Shown here in pieces: positions 40,560-48,648 of a stretch of 64,000 nucleotides of DNA (positions within the stretch are counted from its first letter, which is position 1; the number at the start of each line of letters is the position of its first letter). Source of the stretch: a virus. Under the pieces are notes generated by a model. The model saw nothing but the letters and a program-made list of their open reading frames with translations. It made no database searches and had not been told where the DNA came from. The position numbers were made by a program, and so were the translations under genes. The DNA lies in the IMG/VR virus record IMGVR_UViG_3300045241_000083, positions 1 to 64,000 of that record; one strand, given 5' to 3'.

Positions 40560-41378
40560 CTAACGCCTCGCACGGTTGATTCGGCCCAAATCTACAGTCA
40601 CGGTAGGCTCGTACGCCTGATTCATCTCATTCATGGTCGTCGCGATGATCTTCACTGCGTTCTCGGCTTTCGGCGCGTAGTATTCGACGTACCCCTTGAG
40701 AACCGGGTCGTTCATCTGTGTCGCCGCTACAAGCTCCGTCGCTTTGTAAAGGAACTGCGGATATAGGTCGTATGGCAGTTGCTGCAGCGTATCGTTGTCG
40801 TGCTGCGGCGGGATAAGCCCCATGACCGCCGTCAGTGACACTAGGCCGGCACTCGATGCCGCAGGAATCAGCCACAGCTCGTACGCCTCGACCGCTAGAT
40901 AGATCGGGGGCGTGCTCGGTGTCGCCCCACGCCAGTCGTATCCGTTCCGGTCCAACTCCTGCAGGCTCGTCATCTTTAGCGGGTCGAACGATGTATTCCC
41001 GCTGGTCTGCCAGCGCGCCGACATTACGCGGTCGATCTGGCTGTTACTCGTGTTGAACCCGCTGTCGAGTTGAACGAACTGCGGGCCATTGGAGGCGGTT
41101 GTCGCCGGCACGTTAGCCGTGAGCGGCTTGTTCGCTCCGAAGTCCAACGTGCGCAGGTTAATCTCGGCGACCGCCTCGTCGATCTTCTGCTGCATCAGGT
41201 ACGGCGTGAGCCACGAAACGGTTGACGGAGCCTTCCCACGCGCTCCCATGAGAGCCTGCGGGTCTATCGGTGTCCCGGAGAGTGCGGCCCCCTGCTGCAA
41301 TAGATCTGTTGCAGTCGGATACCCCAGGTTGCGAATTATCGACTCCTGCAAACCTAACCGGGTCTGATCGAGAGGCAT
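40560..41378 (-). CDS. Head-tail adaptor (tail tubular A-like)
   Basis: This 272-residue protein has helical N- and C-terminal parts around strands, ending in 'LPYDLYPQFLYKATELVAATQMNDPVLKGYVEYYAPKAENAVKII'. That pattern (Y-P-x-F--KA--LVA---DP--K-Y---Y--K---A) is typical for podovirus adaptor (gp11/gp4-like) proteins that dock to the portal. It comes directly before the nozzle gene. Confidence 0.6.
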   Translation of the reverse strand: MPLDQTRLGLQESIIRNLGYPTATDLLQQGAALSGTPIDPQALMGARGKAPSTVSWLTPYLMQQKIDEAVAEINLRTLDFGANKPLTANVPATTASNGPQFVQLDSGFNTSNSQIDRVMSARWQTSGNTSFDPLKMTSLQELDRNGYDWRGATPSTPPIYLAVEAYELWLIPAASSAGLVSLTAVMGLIPPQHDNDTLQQLPYDLYPQFLYKATELVAATQMNDPVLKGYVEYYAPKAENAVKIIATTMNEMNQAYEPTVTVDLGRINRARR

Positions 41379-41381
41379 CCG

Positions 41382-41630
41382 TTACCCCCTGCTAGAGAAG
41401 TCGTCGCGCGGCGTGCGCTCGATCACCTCGCCCACCTGAAACGCTTTGTCCATATCGACGCCAATACCGTCGGCAAGAGTGCGTTCGCCGTAATCGTTCA
41501 ACATGGTCAGCGCGCCATACTCCGGGAACCCGGTCACCTCGTCCTGCACCTTCGGGCCGACGTAGAAACGGGCAGGCATGAGATTGGACCGATAGGGAAA
41601 TCGGGTGGTATAGTGACTGCCGCGCGCCAT
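41382..41630 (-). CDS. Hypothetical virion protein
   Basis: This 82-residue protein has one strand-helix unit (MPARFYVGPKVQDEVTGF). No family is recognised. It sits between the adaptor and upstream head proteins. Confidence 0.45.
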   Translation of the reverse strand: MARGSHYTTRFPYRSNLMPARFYVGPKVQDEVTGFPEYGALTMLNDYGERTLADGIGVDMDKAFQVGEVIERTPRDDFSSRG

Positions 41631-41631
41631 C

Positions 41632-42111
41632 TTACGCTCCCAACGCCCTACGCTTCACGAAGAACGGCTCGGCCCGCGCCTTCAGCGCCCGCGCCTCGAA
41701 GATGCTGGCTACGGGGATGGACGGCCCCATCTGCTTCGAGTTGCCGTGATCCACGAGGTTCGCCCATGCCGTTCCGTTACCGGCCATGCCTATCCTGATC
41801 TCGTGATAGTCGGTCACGTCGATAGGATCGTTGGTCGCGGGATGGAAGACGAACTCCCGCCCGTAGATGACGGTGGTCCCCTTCTCGTTATCAGGCTTCA
41901 TCTCCGACCTGATGCCCCCAAGAACTGCCGGCATGGCCGTAGGATCGGCCTCCTGCTCTTTGAGGGCCTTGTCGGTCGTCTCGGCGTCGGCGACAGGCAA
42001 AGCCACTGCATCGAGGCCCTGCGCTGTCGCGTCCGCCGAATCCAGTTCCGTGCCCGCCGCCTTCACCTTCTCGTCAGGCGGTCTGTGAGTATGACCTGGT
42101 TTATGTAGCAT
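41632..42111 (-). CDS. Hypothetical virion protein
   Basis: This 159-residue protein starts at the ATG at 42111; the longer frame to 42636 overlaps the 42117-42770 gene and is not used. It has an acidic/Ala-rich helical N-terminal half and a C-terminal segment FEARALKARAEPFFVKRRALG. No family is recognised. Confidence 0.5.
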   Translation of the reverse strand: MLHKPGHTHRPPDEKVKAAGTELDSADATAQGLDAVALPVADAETTDKALKEQEADPTAMPAVLGGIRSEMKPDNEKGTTVIYGREFVFHPATNDPIDVTDYHEIRIGMAGNGTAWANLVDHGNSKQMGPSIPVASIFEARALKARAEPFFVKRRALGA

Positions 42112-42116
42112 GGTCC

Positions 42117-42770
42117 CTACCTTATGCTGGTGAAGTGGTCGAATGGTACGAGCACGACCTGTACGACGAGCGAGGTGATCGAACTGTTCGAGCTGCCAGT
42201 CACCACACGTATGCTGAATATCTGGCCTTCCTTCATAACCACCGGGATACTGCGGGTGCCGGCTGTATAGTTCGCGGCGTACCATGCGCCCGTCGCGATC
42301 TCCGTGTCGTTGAACAGCGGCTCGAAGATGCGTGAGAGCTTGGCCGCTCCAGTAATCGGAAAGCGTGCGGATCCGCCCTGCGACCCCGTAGCAGCAAGCG
42401 TGAACGGCGAGATGAGGTAGCTGTTCGCCGCTGCCGAACCCGCGGCGTCGGTATCGAACACGTCCACGGTGGGAGCTGTGCCGCTGATGACCGCCGCCTG
42501 GCAGTTGAACACTATGTTGTACAGGTAGGCGTACGGGAACGGATTGACGATGCTGCCGCCTACGATGAGGCTGGTGGCGGCTTGCGACGTGGAGATGTTG
42601 CCAACATCGAGAACCAGTGAAACGGGCGATCCCCACGCTCGCGTGTGATGGGTGTCCGGTGAGGACTGGACGCGGTAGTCGCTTGTAACGGCTATCGTGC
42701 CCAGCCCATCGGACGCGGTATTGCCTAGCCCCGGCCCTGTTGCGTTAAAGCCGGCTGCGACTGTACTCAT
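42117..42770 (-). CDS. Head-associated virion protein
   Basis: This 217-residue beta-rich protein with Ser/Thr/Ala strands (SARFPITGAAKLSRIF, SIRVVTGSSNSSITSLVVQVVLVPF) lies between the capsid candidate and the adaptor. Head-fibre or decoration role inferred from position. Confidence 0.5.
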   Translation of the reverse strand: MSTVAAGFNATGPGLGNTASDGLGTIAVTSDYRVQSSPDTHHTRAWGSPVSLVLDVGNISTSQAATSLIVGGSIVNPFPYAYLYNIVFNCQAAVISGTAPTVDVFDTDAAGSAAANSYLISPFTLAATGSQGGSARFPITGAAKLSRIFEPLFNDTEIATGAWYAANYTAGTRSIPVVMKEGQIFSIRVVTGSSNSSITSLVVQVVLVPFDHFTSIR

Positions 42771-42785
42771 AGTTTCCGGCCTCCT

Positions 42786-43742
42786 CTAAGTTCCCGGGCT
42801 GGCATATATGCCACGTCCGTCCGAAGCACCCCACGCGAAGCGCTCGGTGGCGACGTATAGATAGGACTGCACGTTGAGAATCCAGTCGCTATCGACCACC
42901 ACGTCGCTGCGCTTGTACCATTCGAGGTGATGCTTCTTGCCGAGGATCATCCAGCCGTTGTAGGCAGGTGTGGTGTACGTACCGCCCACGGAGCCGCTGA
43001 CCTGCCAGTATGGCCACTCGATGATCGACACGCCGTCCCTAGCAGCGGTGTTGGACTGATTGTCCGCCGTCCCTCGCTCCTTCGGGTCGTTGAATATCTG
43101 GTACGCGACCTGATGAAGGTTCGGGTTGATTACGCACACGTCCGGCGCGTTGTCCATGTAGGCGTAGTTGTTCGGCGCGGGCTGCTGAACGAGGTTAGCC
43201 CTGGCCGCCTGGTACGCCGCGATGGAGAGGTCAATGTCCACCGACGGGCGGTTCGAGTACGTATACGCGGCATTCTGCTTGGAGATCGGGTGTGCCGTGT
43301 TCGCAAGCGAAAGGCCGTCGATCATGCCTGGCACCTGCGTGGCGCTGGTGAAGCCGTAGAGCTTGAACCAGTTGGCCGCGAGCCGCTCCTTCAGCGTGCG
43401 GAAGGATTCGGCGAGAGCCCCGCCGCGCTGTGGGAGAACGCGGTGGATGATCCCGTACAGGTCGTCATCCACGTCCTCTTTAAAGATCGTGTCTCCGAGG
43501 GCGTAGTTGGCGACCACGTACTGCTTGCTGTACGAGTCGATGAAGGTCCCGAGCTGGACAGGCTCGCCGCCCAGCCGGTGGGCCGGAGCGCCGTACGTCT
43601 GCCACTGCTGGACCTGAATGTAACGCATATCCGTGTCCTGGACACGGAATATCTGGTCGTACTTCGAAGGCACCGCGTCGATTTCAACGTAGAGGTGCTC
43701 CTTGATTCCCTTTATGAATAAAGGTATGAGCTGAGCAGAGAT
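42786..43742 (-). CDS. Major capsid protein candidate (HK97-like), possible ATC start
   Basis: About 318 residues. The segment 'KYDQIFRVQDTDMRYIQVQQWQTYGAP', followed by 'GDTIFKEDVDDDLYGIIHRVLPQRGGALAESFRTLKERLAANWFKLYGFT', fits an HK97-fold N-terminus and P-domain. 'HLEWYKRSDVVVDSDWILNVQSYLYVATERFAWGASD' fits the A-domain end. GTG 43673 has no Shine-Dalgarno, but AGGAAGGAGG (43751-43760) lies seven bases from an in-frame ATC (43742-43740). That ATC adds 23 capsid-like residues (xSAQLIPLFIKGIKEHLY...). The preceding scaffold and metallopeptidase genes support this call. Confidence 0.65.
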   Translation of the reverse strand: MSAQLIPLFIKGIKEHLYVEIDAVPSKYDQIFRVQDTDMRYIQVQQWQTYGAPAHRLGGEPVQLGTFIDSYSKQYVVANYALGDTIFKEDVDDDLYGIIHRVLPQRGGALAESFRTLKERLAANWFKLYGFTSATQVPGMIDGLSLANTAHPISKQNAAYTYSNRPSVDIDLSIAAYQAARANLVQQPAPNNYAYMDNAPDVCVINPNLHQVAYQIFNDPKERGTADNQSNTAARDGVSIIEWPYWQVSGSVGGTYTTPAYNGWMILGKKHHLEWYKRSDVVVDSDWILNVQSYLYVATERFAWGASDGRGIYASPGT

Positions 43743-43760
43743 GACTTTACCCTCCTTCCT

Positions 43761-44849
43761 CTAGTTGGCCGAATACGGTATGCCGGTTGAGAATTGATCG
43801 TAACCCGGCAGGAACTTGAAGTAGACCTTCTGGTTCAGCGGGTCCGTCTCATCGAGAGCAGTAATCTCCAGACACGCCGCCCCGCCTGTCAACGAGGTAT
43901 CGACAAGGTAGGTGTTGGAGTAGGGCACAGCGCCCGTGTTGTTTACGACGATGCCTGCCTGCGCACCGATGAGGCCGAGAACTCCCACGTGCGCGCCGCC
44001 GCCGGATTGGTTGAGCCGCCCCTTGAACAGGTTCGCGTTGCCGGCCAGCGCCACATTGAGACGACTGTGGACGATGGAGTTGGTCACGGGGTCCACCAGA
44101 GGAGGATAGCTCGTCGCCACGGATGGGAGCGAGTAGATGGCTGGCGTAATGGGCGACACGCCTGCCGGAACAACCCGGATGACCGCAAGCCCATTCACGT
44201 CAGTCGCCGCGTCCCAGATAGATACGCCGAGGACGCCCGCGATGCCGCCGGTCGTGTTGCCGGTCGGAGGAGTCGGCTCGGTGTTGAGCGGTACGTCCTG
44301 GATGACGAAGTTGACGCCGCCGCCGATAGTTCCGGAAACGAGGTAGAACGGCCCGGTGTTAGCGCCGTCCGGCAGCCCCGCATAGACCTTGTAGCCGATC
44401 GCGCCCGCGGGAATGGTCGGAGCGGTGACCACGATGGAGTCCGTGGCCGAGGCCGTGGTGACCTGGTTCGAGACGGCACTTGCAACCGTTTCACCCGTCG
44501 GAGAGACGAATGTCACGACCGCGTAGTACGTGTGACCGGATGGCAGCACGCCGCCAGTAGCCACCTTTGTGATCGTTGGAGCGGACGGCGCGGCGAGCGC
44601 GGCGCTACCGTAGAGGGCCGTCGCGTCAGCCTGAAGCAGCGGGCGGACGTTCTTGACAAGCGGAGAGACTGACGGGTCGTTAGGCCCGCGATAGGTGGAG
44701 TTCGTGGTCTGAACCACGAAGTCACCCGCGAATATCATCGGTTTCGTAGAAGCCGATCCGTCCAGGTTCGCGCCCAGAGGGAAGTTGCTCCCTTGAATGA
44801 CCGGATTGCCGCGGGTGACAAGGTTTCCTACGACTTCGATCCCTGGCAT
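43761..44849 (-). CDS. Head protein with Ig/FN3-like domain
   Basis: The product has 362 residues. The middle (about 85-180) shows an FN3-like domain (APTITKVATGGVLPSGHTYYAVVTFVSPTGET, YKVYAGLPDG). The C-terminal part carries AACLEITALDETDPLNQKVYFKFLPG, like the capsid-stabilisation/decoration proteins of other phages. It is adjacent to the capsid gene. Exact role unproven. Confidence 0.55.
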   Translation of the reverse strand: MPGIEVVGNLVTRGNPVIQGSNFPLGANLDGSASTKPMIFAGDFVVQTTNSTYRGPNDPSVSPLVKNVRPLLQADATALYGSAALAAPSAPTITKVATGGVLPSGHTYYAVVTFVSPTGETVASAVSNQVTTASATDSIVVTAPTIPAGAIGYKVYAGLPDGANTGPFYLVSGTIGGGVNFVIQDVPLNTEPTPPTGNTTGGIAGVLGVSIWDAATDVNGLAVIRVVPAGVSPITPAIYSLPSVATSYPPLVDPVTNSIVHSRLNVALAGNANLFKGRLNQSGGGAHVGVLGLIGAQAGIVVNNTGAVPYSNTYLVDTSLTGGAACLEITALDETDPLNQKVYFKFLPGYDQFSTGIPYSAN

Positions 44850-44925
44850 GAATTACAACCTCCGGGTTAGGGATGGGCGTTGGCCCGTTGGATCGCCTGC
44901 ACCGCACGGTTGCGGGTCAGAGGCC

Positions 44926-44956
44926 CTCCGGCTGTTACTTATGATCTAAGCCGGAG
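44926..44956 (-). terminator. Hairpin before head-protein gene
   Basis: CTCCGGCT (44926-44933) pairs with AGCCGGAG (44949-44956), with outer GCC/GGC extension. It lies after the 45011 gene and before the 44849 start. There is no strong T tract. The 160-bp gap it occupies (44850-45010) has no gene. Confidence 0.55.
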
Positions 44957-45010
44957 CAGGCAACCCGTCTTCCTGATCGAAGGTTGGCGGGAACGAAAGA
45001 AAGTTATGTG

Positions 45011-45886
45011 TTACTCGCGCCGTCCGGCGTCCGCGACGCTTCTGGCGGCTTCCTGCCGGATCGCGGCGGTCTGCGCGGTGCGATTCTCGTAGAGCCTGCC
45101 GTTGGCGTCGCGTGGCATGTTAGCTCCAGTTCCGGCGAAGACTCGGCGCTGCTTCTCGATGGCGAGCCTTGTGGTCTTGCCACTTGCGATGGCACGAGCA
45201 TCTGTTATCTTCTGCTGGTACTCCTCGGTCATCCTGACGACCTGGCCAGGACGCCGGTACTGCGCCTCCATCAGATCGACTTCGGGAGTTCCCTTGCGCC
45301 CGTAGAGCGATGCGGCGGCTTCGTACGCCATTCCGTGCGTAGGCGAACCTGGCCCGATCATGCCTGACTGTTCGAGGTCCTGGCGGGTCCGCTCGCTGTT
45401 CTCGTACATCGCGTCGTTGGACGCCTGCACGCCACGGAAGTCGCCCATCTTCTCACCGGTCAGCTCGCGCAGGGCGTCGGCTTCCTGTCGCTTCCGCGCC
45501 GCGTCAGCCGCCTCTTTGGGCACCGCTGCAAGGATGAGGTCCTCGGCGCAGTGAACGAACGAGCCGTCTTCGTTCTTGATAATTCGACCACCCCGGTTGT
45601 TAGTGAGGAACGAGCGGACAGGATCACCCGCCGCCTTGTTCGCCCAGAAGTGCGGGCTGCGAATCCACTTCATCTCTTCGTCGGGACCGATCTTGTACGT
45701 CTCGCGGTCCTCGTCGCGAATGGTGAAGCAGTCGTCGCCAGGGGGCCTGCGCTCGTTGGTGTCGCCGTCAGCCAGGAGCGGAACGTCGCTGTGCGCTGGC
45801 CGATGCCCCTCAGCCAGGTATTCCTTTGCGGCTTCCGTGTCCTTGTGGAGCGGCTGGCCCTTCACTTCTTCGCGTACGGTCGGCAT
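45011..45886 (-). CDS. Minor structural protein
   Basis: This 291-residue, charged protein has helical segments (ADAARKRQEADALRELTGEKMGD). No family is recognised. It lies upstream of the capsid genes and downstream of a strong terminator hairpin at 45909-45959, so a head-assembly role is plausible. Confidence 0.45.
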   Translation of the reverse strand: MPTVREEVKGQPLHKDTEAAKEYLAEGHRPAHSDVPLLADGDTNERRPPGDDCFTIRDEDRETYKIGPDEEMKWIRSPHFWANKAAGDPVRSFLTNNRGGRIIKNEDGSFVHCAEDLILAAVPKEAADAARKRQEADALRELTGEKMGDFRGVQASNDAMYENSERTRQDLEQSGMIGPGSPTHGMAYEAAASLYGRKGTPEVDLMEAQYRRPGQVVRMTEEYQQKITDARAIASGKTTRLAIEKQRRVFAGTGANMPRDANGRLYENRTAQTAAIRQEAARSVADAGRRE

Positions 45887-45908
45887 TGCTATCTCCTGCT
45901 AACGCAAA

Positions 45909-45959
45909 AAGCCCGGCTCCGACCGGTATCCGTAATGGATGCCAGTGAGAACCGGGCTT
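45909..45959 (-). terminator. Rho-independent terminator (AAGCCCGG type)
   Basis: AAGCCCGG (45909-45916) pairs with CCGGGCTT (45952-45959), with an inner stem GGTATCC/GGATGCC. On the minus strand the stem ends in TTTTTG, a clear U tract. It lies between 46015 and the 45886 start. Confidence 0.8.
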
Positions 45960-46014
45960 CATTGATGCTTCGATGAGTCCCGAAAGATTCGGTTATTTGA
46001 TGGCTACTTGACGG

Positions 46015-46227
46015 CTATCTCGTTATGCGCTCTCCGCAGTGCGGGCAGTTCTTGTGCGACGGCCGGCCAGCGTACTTGTCGATCCCCGCGCTCATGTGCC
46101 CTAACCCCGCCTTAAAGCTGTCGAGCAACTGTAAGAGTTGCGGGTCAATCGGCGTCGTAGACGATGCTGGCAGAGACGGCAGCCGCTCTGATGGACCATT
46201 CTTGCTCATCGCTACTTCAGCAGCCAC
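46015..46227 (-). CDS. Small protein with C-terminal zinc ribbon pair
   Basis: This 70-residue protein uses GTG 46227, eight bases after AAGGGG; ATG 46209 is an alternative. It is Pro/Ser-rich with a closing NCPHCGERI pair. Function unknown. Confidence 0.45.
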   Translation of the reverse strand: MAAEVAMSKNGPSERLPSLPASSTTPIDPQLLQLLDSFKAGLGHMSAGIDKYAGRPSHKNCPHCGERITR

Positions 46228-46232
46228 GCCAC

Positions 46233-46457
46233 CTACCCCTTCAGGCCCTTCCACGCTACATCTCCTGCCTTGCGCTGAGCGGGTCCGTAGTTCGTGTTCA
46301 TCGTCGGCGGCGCGGCTCCGGGCGTACCGAGATCGGGCGTCATCATCGTATTCGGCGGTGTCGATGGCGTCGGAGGAGCAGCCGGGCCTCTCGGCGCTTG
46401 CGGCGCGGGCTGCTTCGTCGGCTTCCCGTGGCTCATTCTAGCGGGCGGCTTGCGCAT
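46233..46457 (-). CDS. Pro-rich low-complexity protein
   Basis: This 74-residue protein starts at ATG 46457 with GGAG upstream. It is Pro/Ala/Thr-rich (QAPRGPAAPPTPSTPPN) and likely disordered. It lies just downstream of the scaffold candidate; it may be a scaffold or head-assembly accessory. Confidence 0.45.
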   Translation of the reverse strand: MRKPPARMSHGKPTKQPAPQAPRGPAAPPTPSTPPNTMMTPDLGTPGAAPPTMNTNYGPAQRKAGDVAWKGLKG

Positions 46458-46466
46458 TGTCAACTC

Positions 46467-47300
46467 CTACCCTTCCCGATCAGGAATCGATCCAGCCGGG
46501 ATACCGTACATCTTCTCCAAGTCGTTGAGCGCGGAACCGTTCCCCTGGGTCCGTCCGGCAGGCACCGCGCGTGTCGCCGCGCCCCTCGGATTCACCGATC
46601 CAGCGCCGGGCATTCGCTGCGCCGGAGGAACCACTGCGGGCGCTGCTGCGGGCGCGAAGGTCCCATCGGCGTTACGAACGCGCGTATCCGCTGGAGCGGG
46701 CGGCTCTGCCGGTGCGTCGCCGCGTGCTGCCTTGAGGCGTGCGAGCTGCTTCTCCATCGCGGACACCGGGTCGTCGCTCTCGGCGATCTCAGCGGCGATA
46801 GCGGCCTTGCGCGCCCACTGCGCGGCCTGCTGGTTGCCTCGATGCTCCGGCGCGAGGTTGGCGAGCAGTACACGTTCACGTGCGGCCATACGCTGATCGT
46901 CGTTCTCGGCACGGTAGAAGTCTTCCTGCGCGCGAGTCCGCTCGAAACGCTGCTGAATCTGGACCTGCATGTTCACAAACCGGTCGATTGCGGCTTCCGG
47001 GTTCGTGATAAGCTCGTCGGCGATGGCGCGCTTCTCGTCGTCCGTGATGTACTGGACGGGCGCGGGCGGCTGGTAGGGCTGCTGAGTGCGCTGCTCTGGC
47101 TGAGGCTGCTGTGGCTGGTCTTGGCGGGCCTGCGGCTGCGGAGCCTGCTGAGGCGCGGGAGGTGCTGGCGCGGCGGGAGGCGCCTGTGCGGGTTCGCCTG
47201 TACCTTCATCCACCGCGGGTTGCTCGATAAGGTTGCCCCACTCGTCGTACTGGTCTTCGGATGTTTCGCCTGTCGTGGGGTCTACGAACTCTTGAGACAT
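46467..47300 (-). CDS. Candidate scaffolding protein
   Basis: This 277-residue protein is acidic at the N-terminus, has a Pro/Gln/Ala-rich disordered segment (about 30-85), then a helical segment with predicted coiled coil (about 90-200). It ends in a Pro/Ala/Gly region and a short C-terminal helix (LNDLEKMYGIP). Composition, size and location between portal and capsid match phage scaffolds. Confidence 0.6.
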   Translation of the reverse strand: MSQEFVDPTTGETSEDQYDEWGNLIEQPAVDEGTGEPAQAPPAAPAPPAPQQAPQPQARQDQPQQPQPEQRTQQPYQPPAPVQYITDDEKRAIADELITNPEAAIDRFVNMQVQIQQRFERTRAQEDFYRAENDDQRMAARERVLLANLAPEHRGNQQAAQWARKAAIAAEIAESDDPVSAMEKQLARLKAARGDAPAEPPAPADTRVRNADGTFAPAAAPAVVPPAQRMPGAGSVNPRGAATRAVPAGRTQGNGSALNDLEKMYGIPAGSIPDREG

Positions 47301-47304
47301 TCGG

Positions 47305-47661
47305 TTAGCTCCTACTCTCGCTCGGCCTGTTGCCCATCATGCGGGATACGATGTTCCGATATGCCGCTTCCAACACGTTCACGCCTCTGCCCTGGCTAAG
47401 ATCGGTCGCGACATCCTCATCGCCGGCTTCGAGGTGATTCTGCACAGTGCGCTGCATCTCCTCTATCGCGTCCATCGGGCGCTCGATAAGATCGGTGAAC
47501 CACGCGGCCCGGTCAAGGGCTTCGTCGCGGATCGCGGGGTTCTTACGGTGCTTCTCGGCAACCTCGCGCCACTGGTCCCGCAGGACCGTCATGAAGCGAG
47601 TATACTCCTGAAACGCGGGCGATGCAACAAACGCCGAATATCGCGGTTCTTCATTCAGCAT
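47305..47661 (-). CDS. Helical hypothetical protein
   Basis: This 118-residue, mostly helical protein (FQEYTRFMTVLRDQWREVAEKHRKNP, MDAIEEMQRTVQNHLE) overlaps the next gene by 11 bases. Possible head-assembly chaperone from position. Confidence 0.45.
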   Translation of the reverse strand: MLNEEPRYSAFVASPAFQEYTRFMTVLRDQWREVAEKHRKNPAIRDEALDRAAWFTDLIERPMDAIEEMQRTVQNHLEAGDEDVATDLSQGRGVNVLEAAYRNIVSRMMGNRPSESRS

Positions 47662-48043
47662 TCACGTCCTCGTCCTTGTCCTCTGTCACGTATCCATCCA
47701 CGACCTTGACGTGTTGCGGGAAGACGTACTCCCAGTCCACCATTGAGGTGTTTGGGCGTCTCTCATCGGATAGCAGCCATCCGAAACCTGCGCGGCCCTC
47801 CAGAGTAGAATCGGAGCATAAACTGACAGGACACGCTTTGTATCCGCGAGCCACGGAAAAAGCATACAGGATGCGCTTGGCGGTTTCCACAGTCAAAGGG
47901 CTGACGTAGAGATACTTCGCTGTCGCGCCCTCCTCCTTCAGCCGGGCGAACCCGTAGCTGAGGGCAGAGTCCGAGAGATCGACCGCCACGCTCAGGCCGT
48001 GCACGGGTCCGCCTTGCCAGCCGCGTTCAACTCCCACAGTCAT
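47651..48043 (-). CDS. Hypothetical protein
   Basis: This 130-residue alpha/beta protein has 'KYLYVSPLTVETAKRILYAFSVARGYKACPVSLCSD', which is suggestive of a small alpha/beta fold. No family is recognised. Confidence 0.45.
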   Translation of the reverse strand: MTVGVERGWQGGPVHGLSVAVDLSDSALSYGFARLKEEGATAKYLYVSPLTVETAKRILYAFSVARGYKACPVSLCSDSTLEGRAGFGWLLSDERRPNTSMVDWEYVFPQHVKVVDGYVTEDKDEDVNAE

Positions 48044-48648
48044 TTGACTCGCTTCCCCGCCATGATCTTCTTCGCGATTGCAGCATCCGCGCGCTTGTCT
48101 GCTGGAGTTCCCTCACCGAGCCGCTTATCGTGCCGAGCGTCCGCCTGAGTGGTTTCGACCTTCTTCAGCGCCGCCTTCATGCTCATCTTCGGAGCAGTCT
48201 TCTTCGCTGCCATCTCTTTCGCCTCCCTCCTTGCCATCGCTCTTGTCCACAGGAACGCTTTGGTTAATGTCGTCACTACTCGTTCTTCAGCGTTTCTGCC
48301 GACCGCGATCCGTTCCTGCGATACATCCTCCGGCGACCACTCTCGCATCTCACGAACCAGGATGTGCATCAACTCGTGAATGATTGTGCTTTCGAGCTTT
48401 TCGTCTGAGAAGTCCATCAGCACCGGCATGTTGAACGTCACAGTGGCTGTCATGTATTGCCATTGGGCCGACGCACAAGCCGCACAGTCCCATGTTGCGC
48501 CATTCTCCTCCCGGGGTGGGTTTACGTCCTTACCGTCTCGTGAGTAGTCCAGGTTGACAGTCCACCACTTCAGCCCAAGACATTCCAACCACGGCAACGC
48601 TATACTACGGATGCGCTTGCGGAGCTTGTTGAACTCCTTACCGGTCAC
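48040..48648 (-). CDS. Zincin-type metallopeptidase (HELMH) near portal
   Basis: This 202-residue protein contains STIIHELMHILVREM, a HExxH zinc-binding site, followed by NAEERVVTTLTKAFL as possible third ligand region, then a Lys/Ala-rich basic tail. Two Cys pairs (CAAC) precede it. Location between portal and scaffold/capsid genes is where head-maturation proteases are encoded. A zincin there is unusual, so either a novel prohead protease or an unrelated metallopeptidase. Confidence 0.65.
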   Translation of the reverse strand: MTGKEFNKLRKRIRSIALPWLECLGLKWWTVNLDYSRDGKDVNPPREENGATWDCAACASAQWQYMTATVTFNMPVLMDFSDEKLESTIIHELMHILVREMREWSPEDVSQERIAVGRNAEERVVTTLTKAFLWTRAMARREAKEMAAKKTAPKMSMKAALKKVETTQADARHDKRLGEGTPADKRADAAIAKKIMAGKRVK

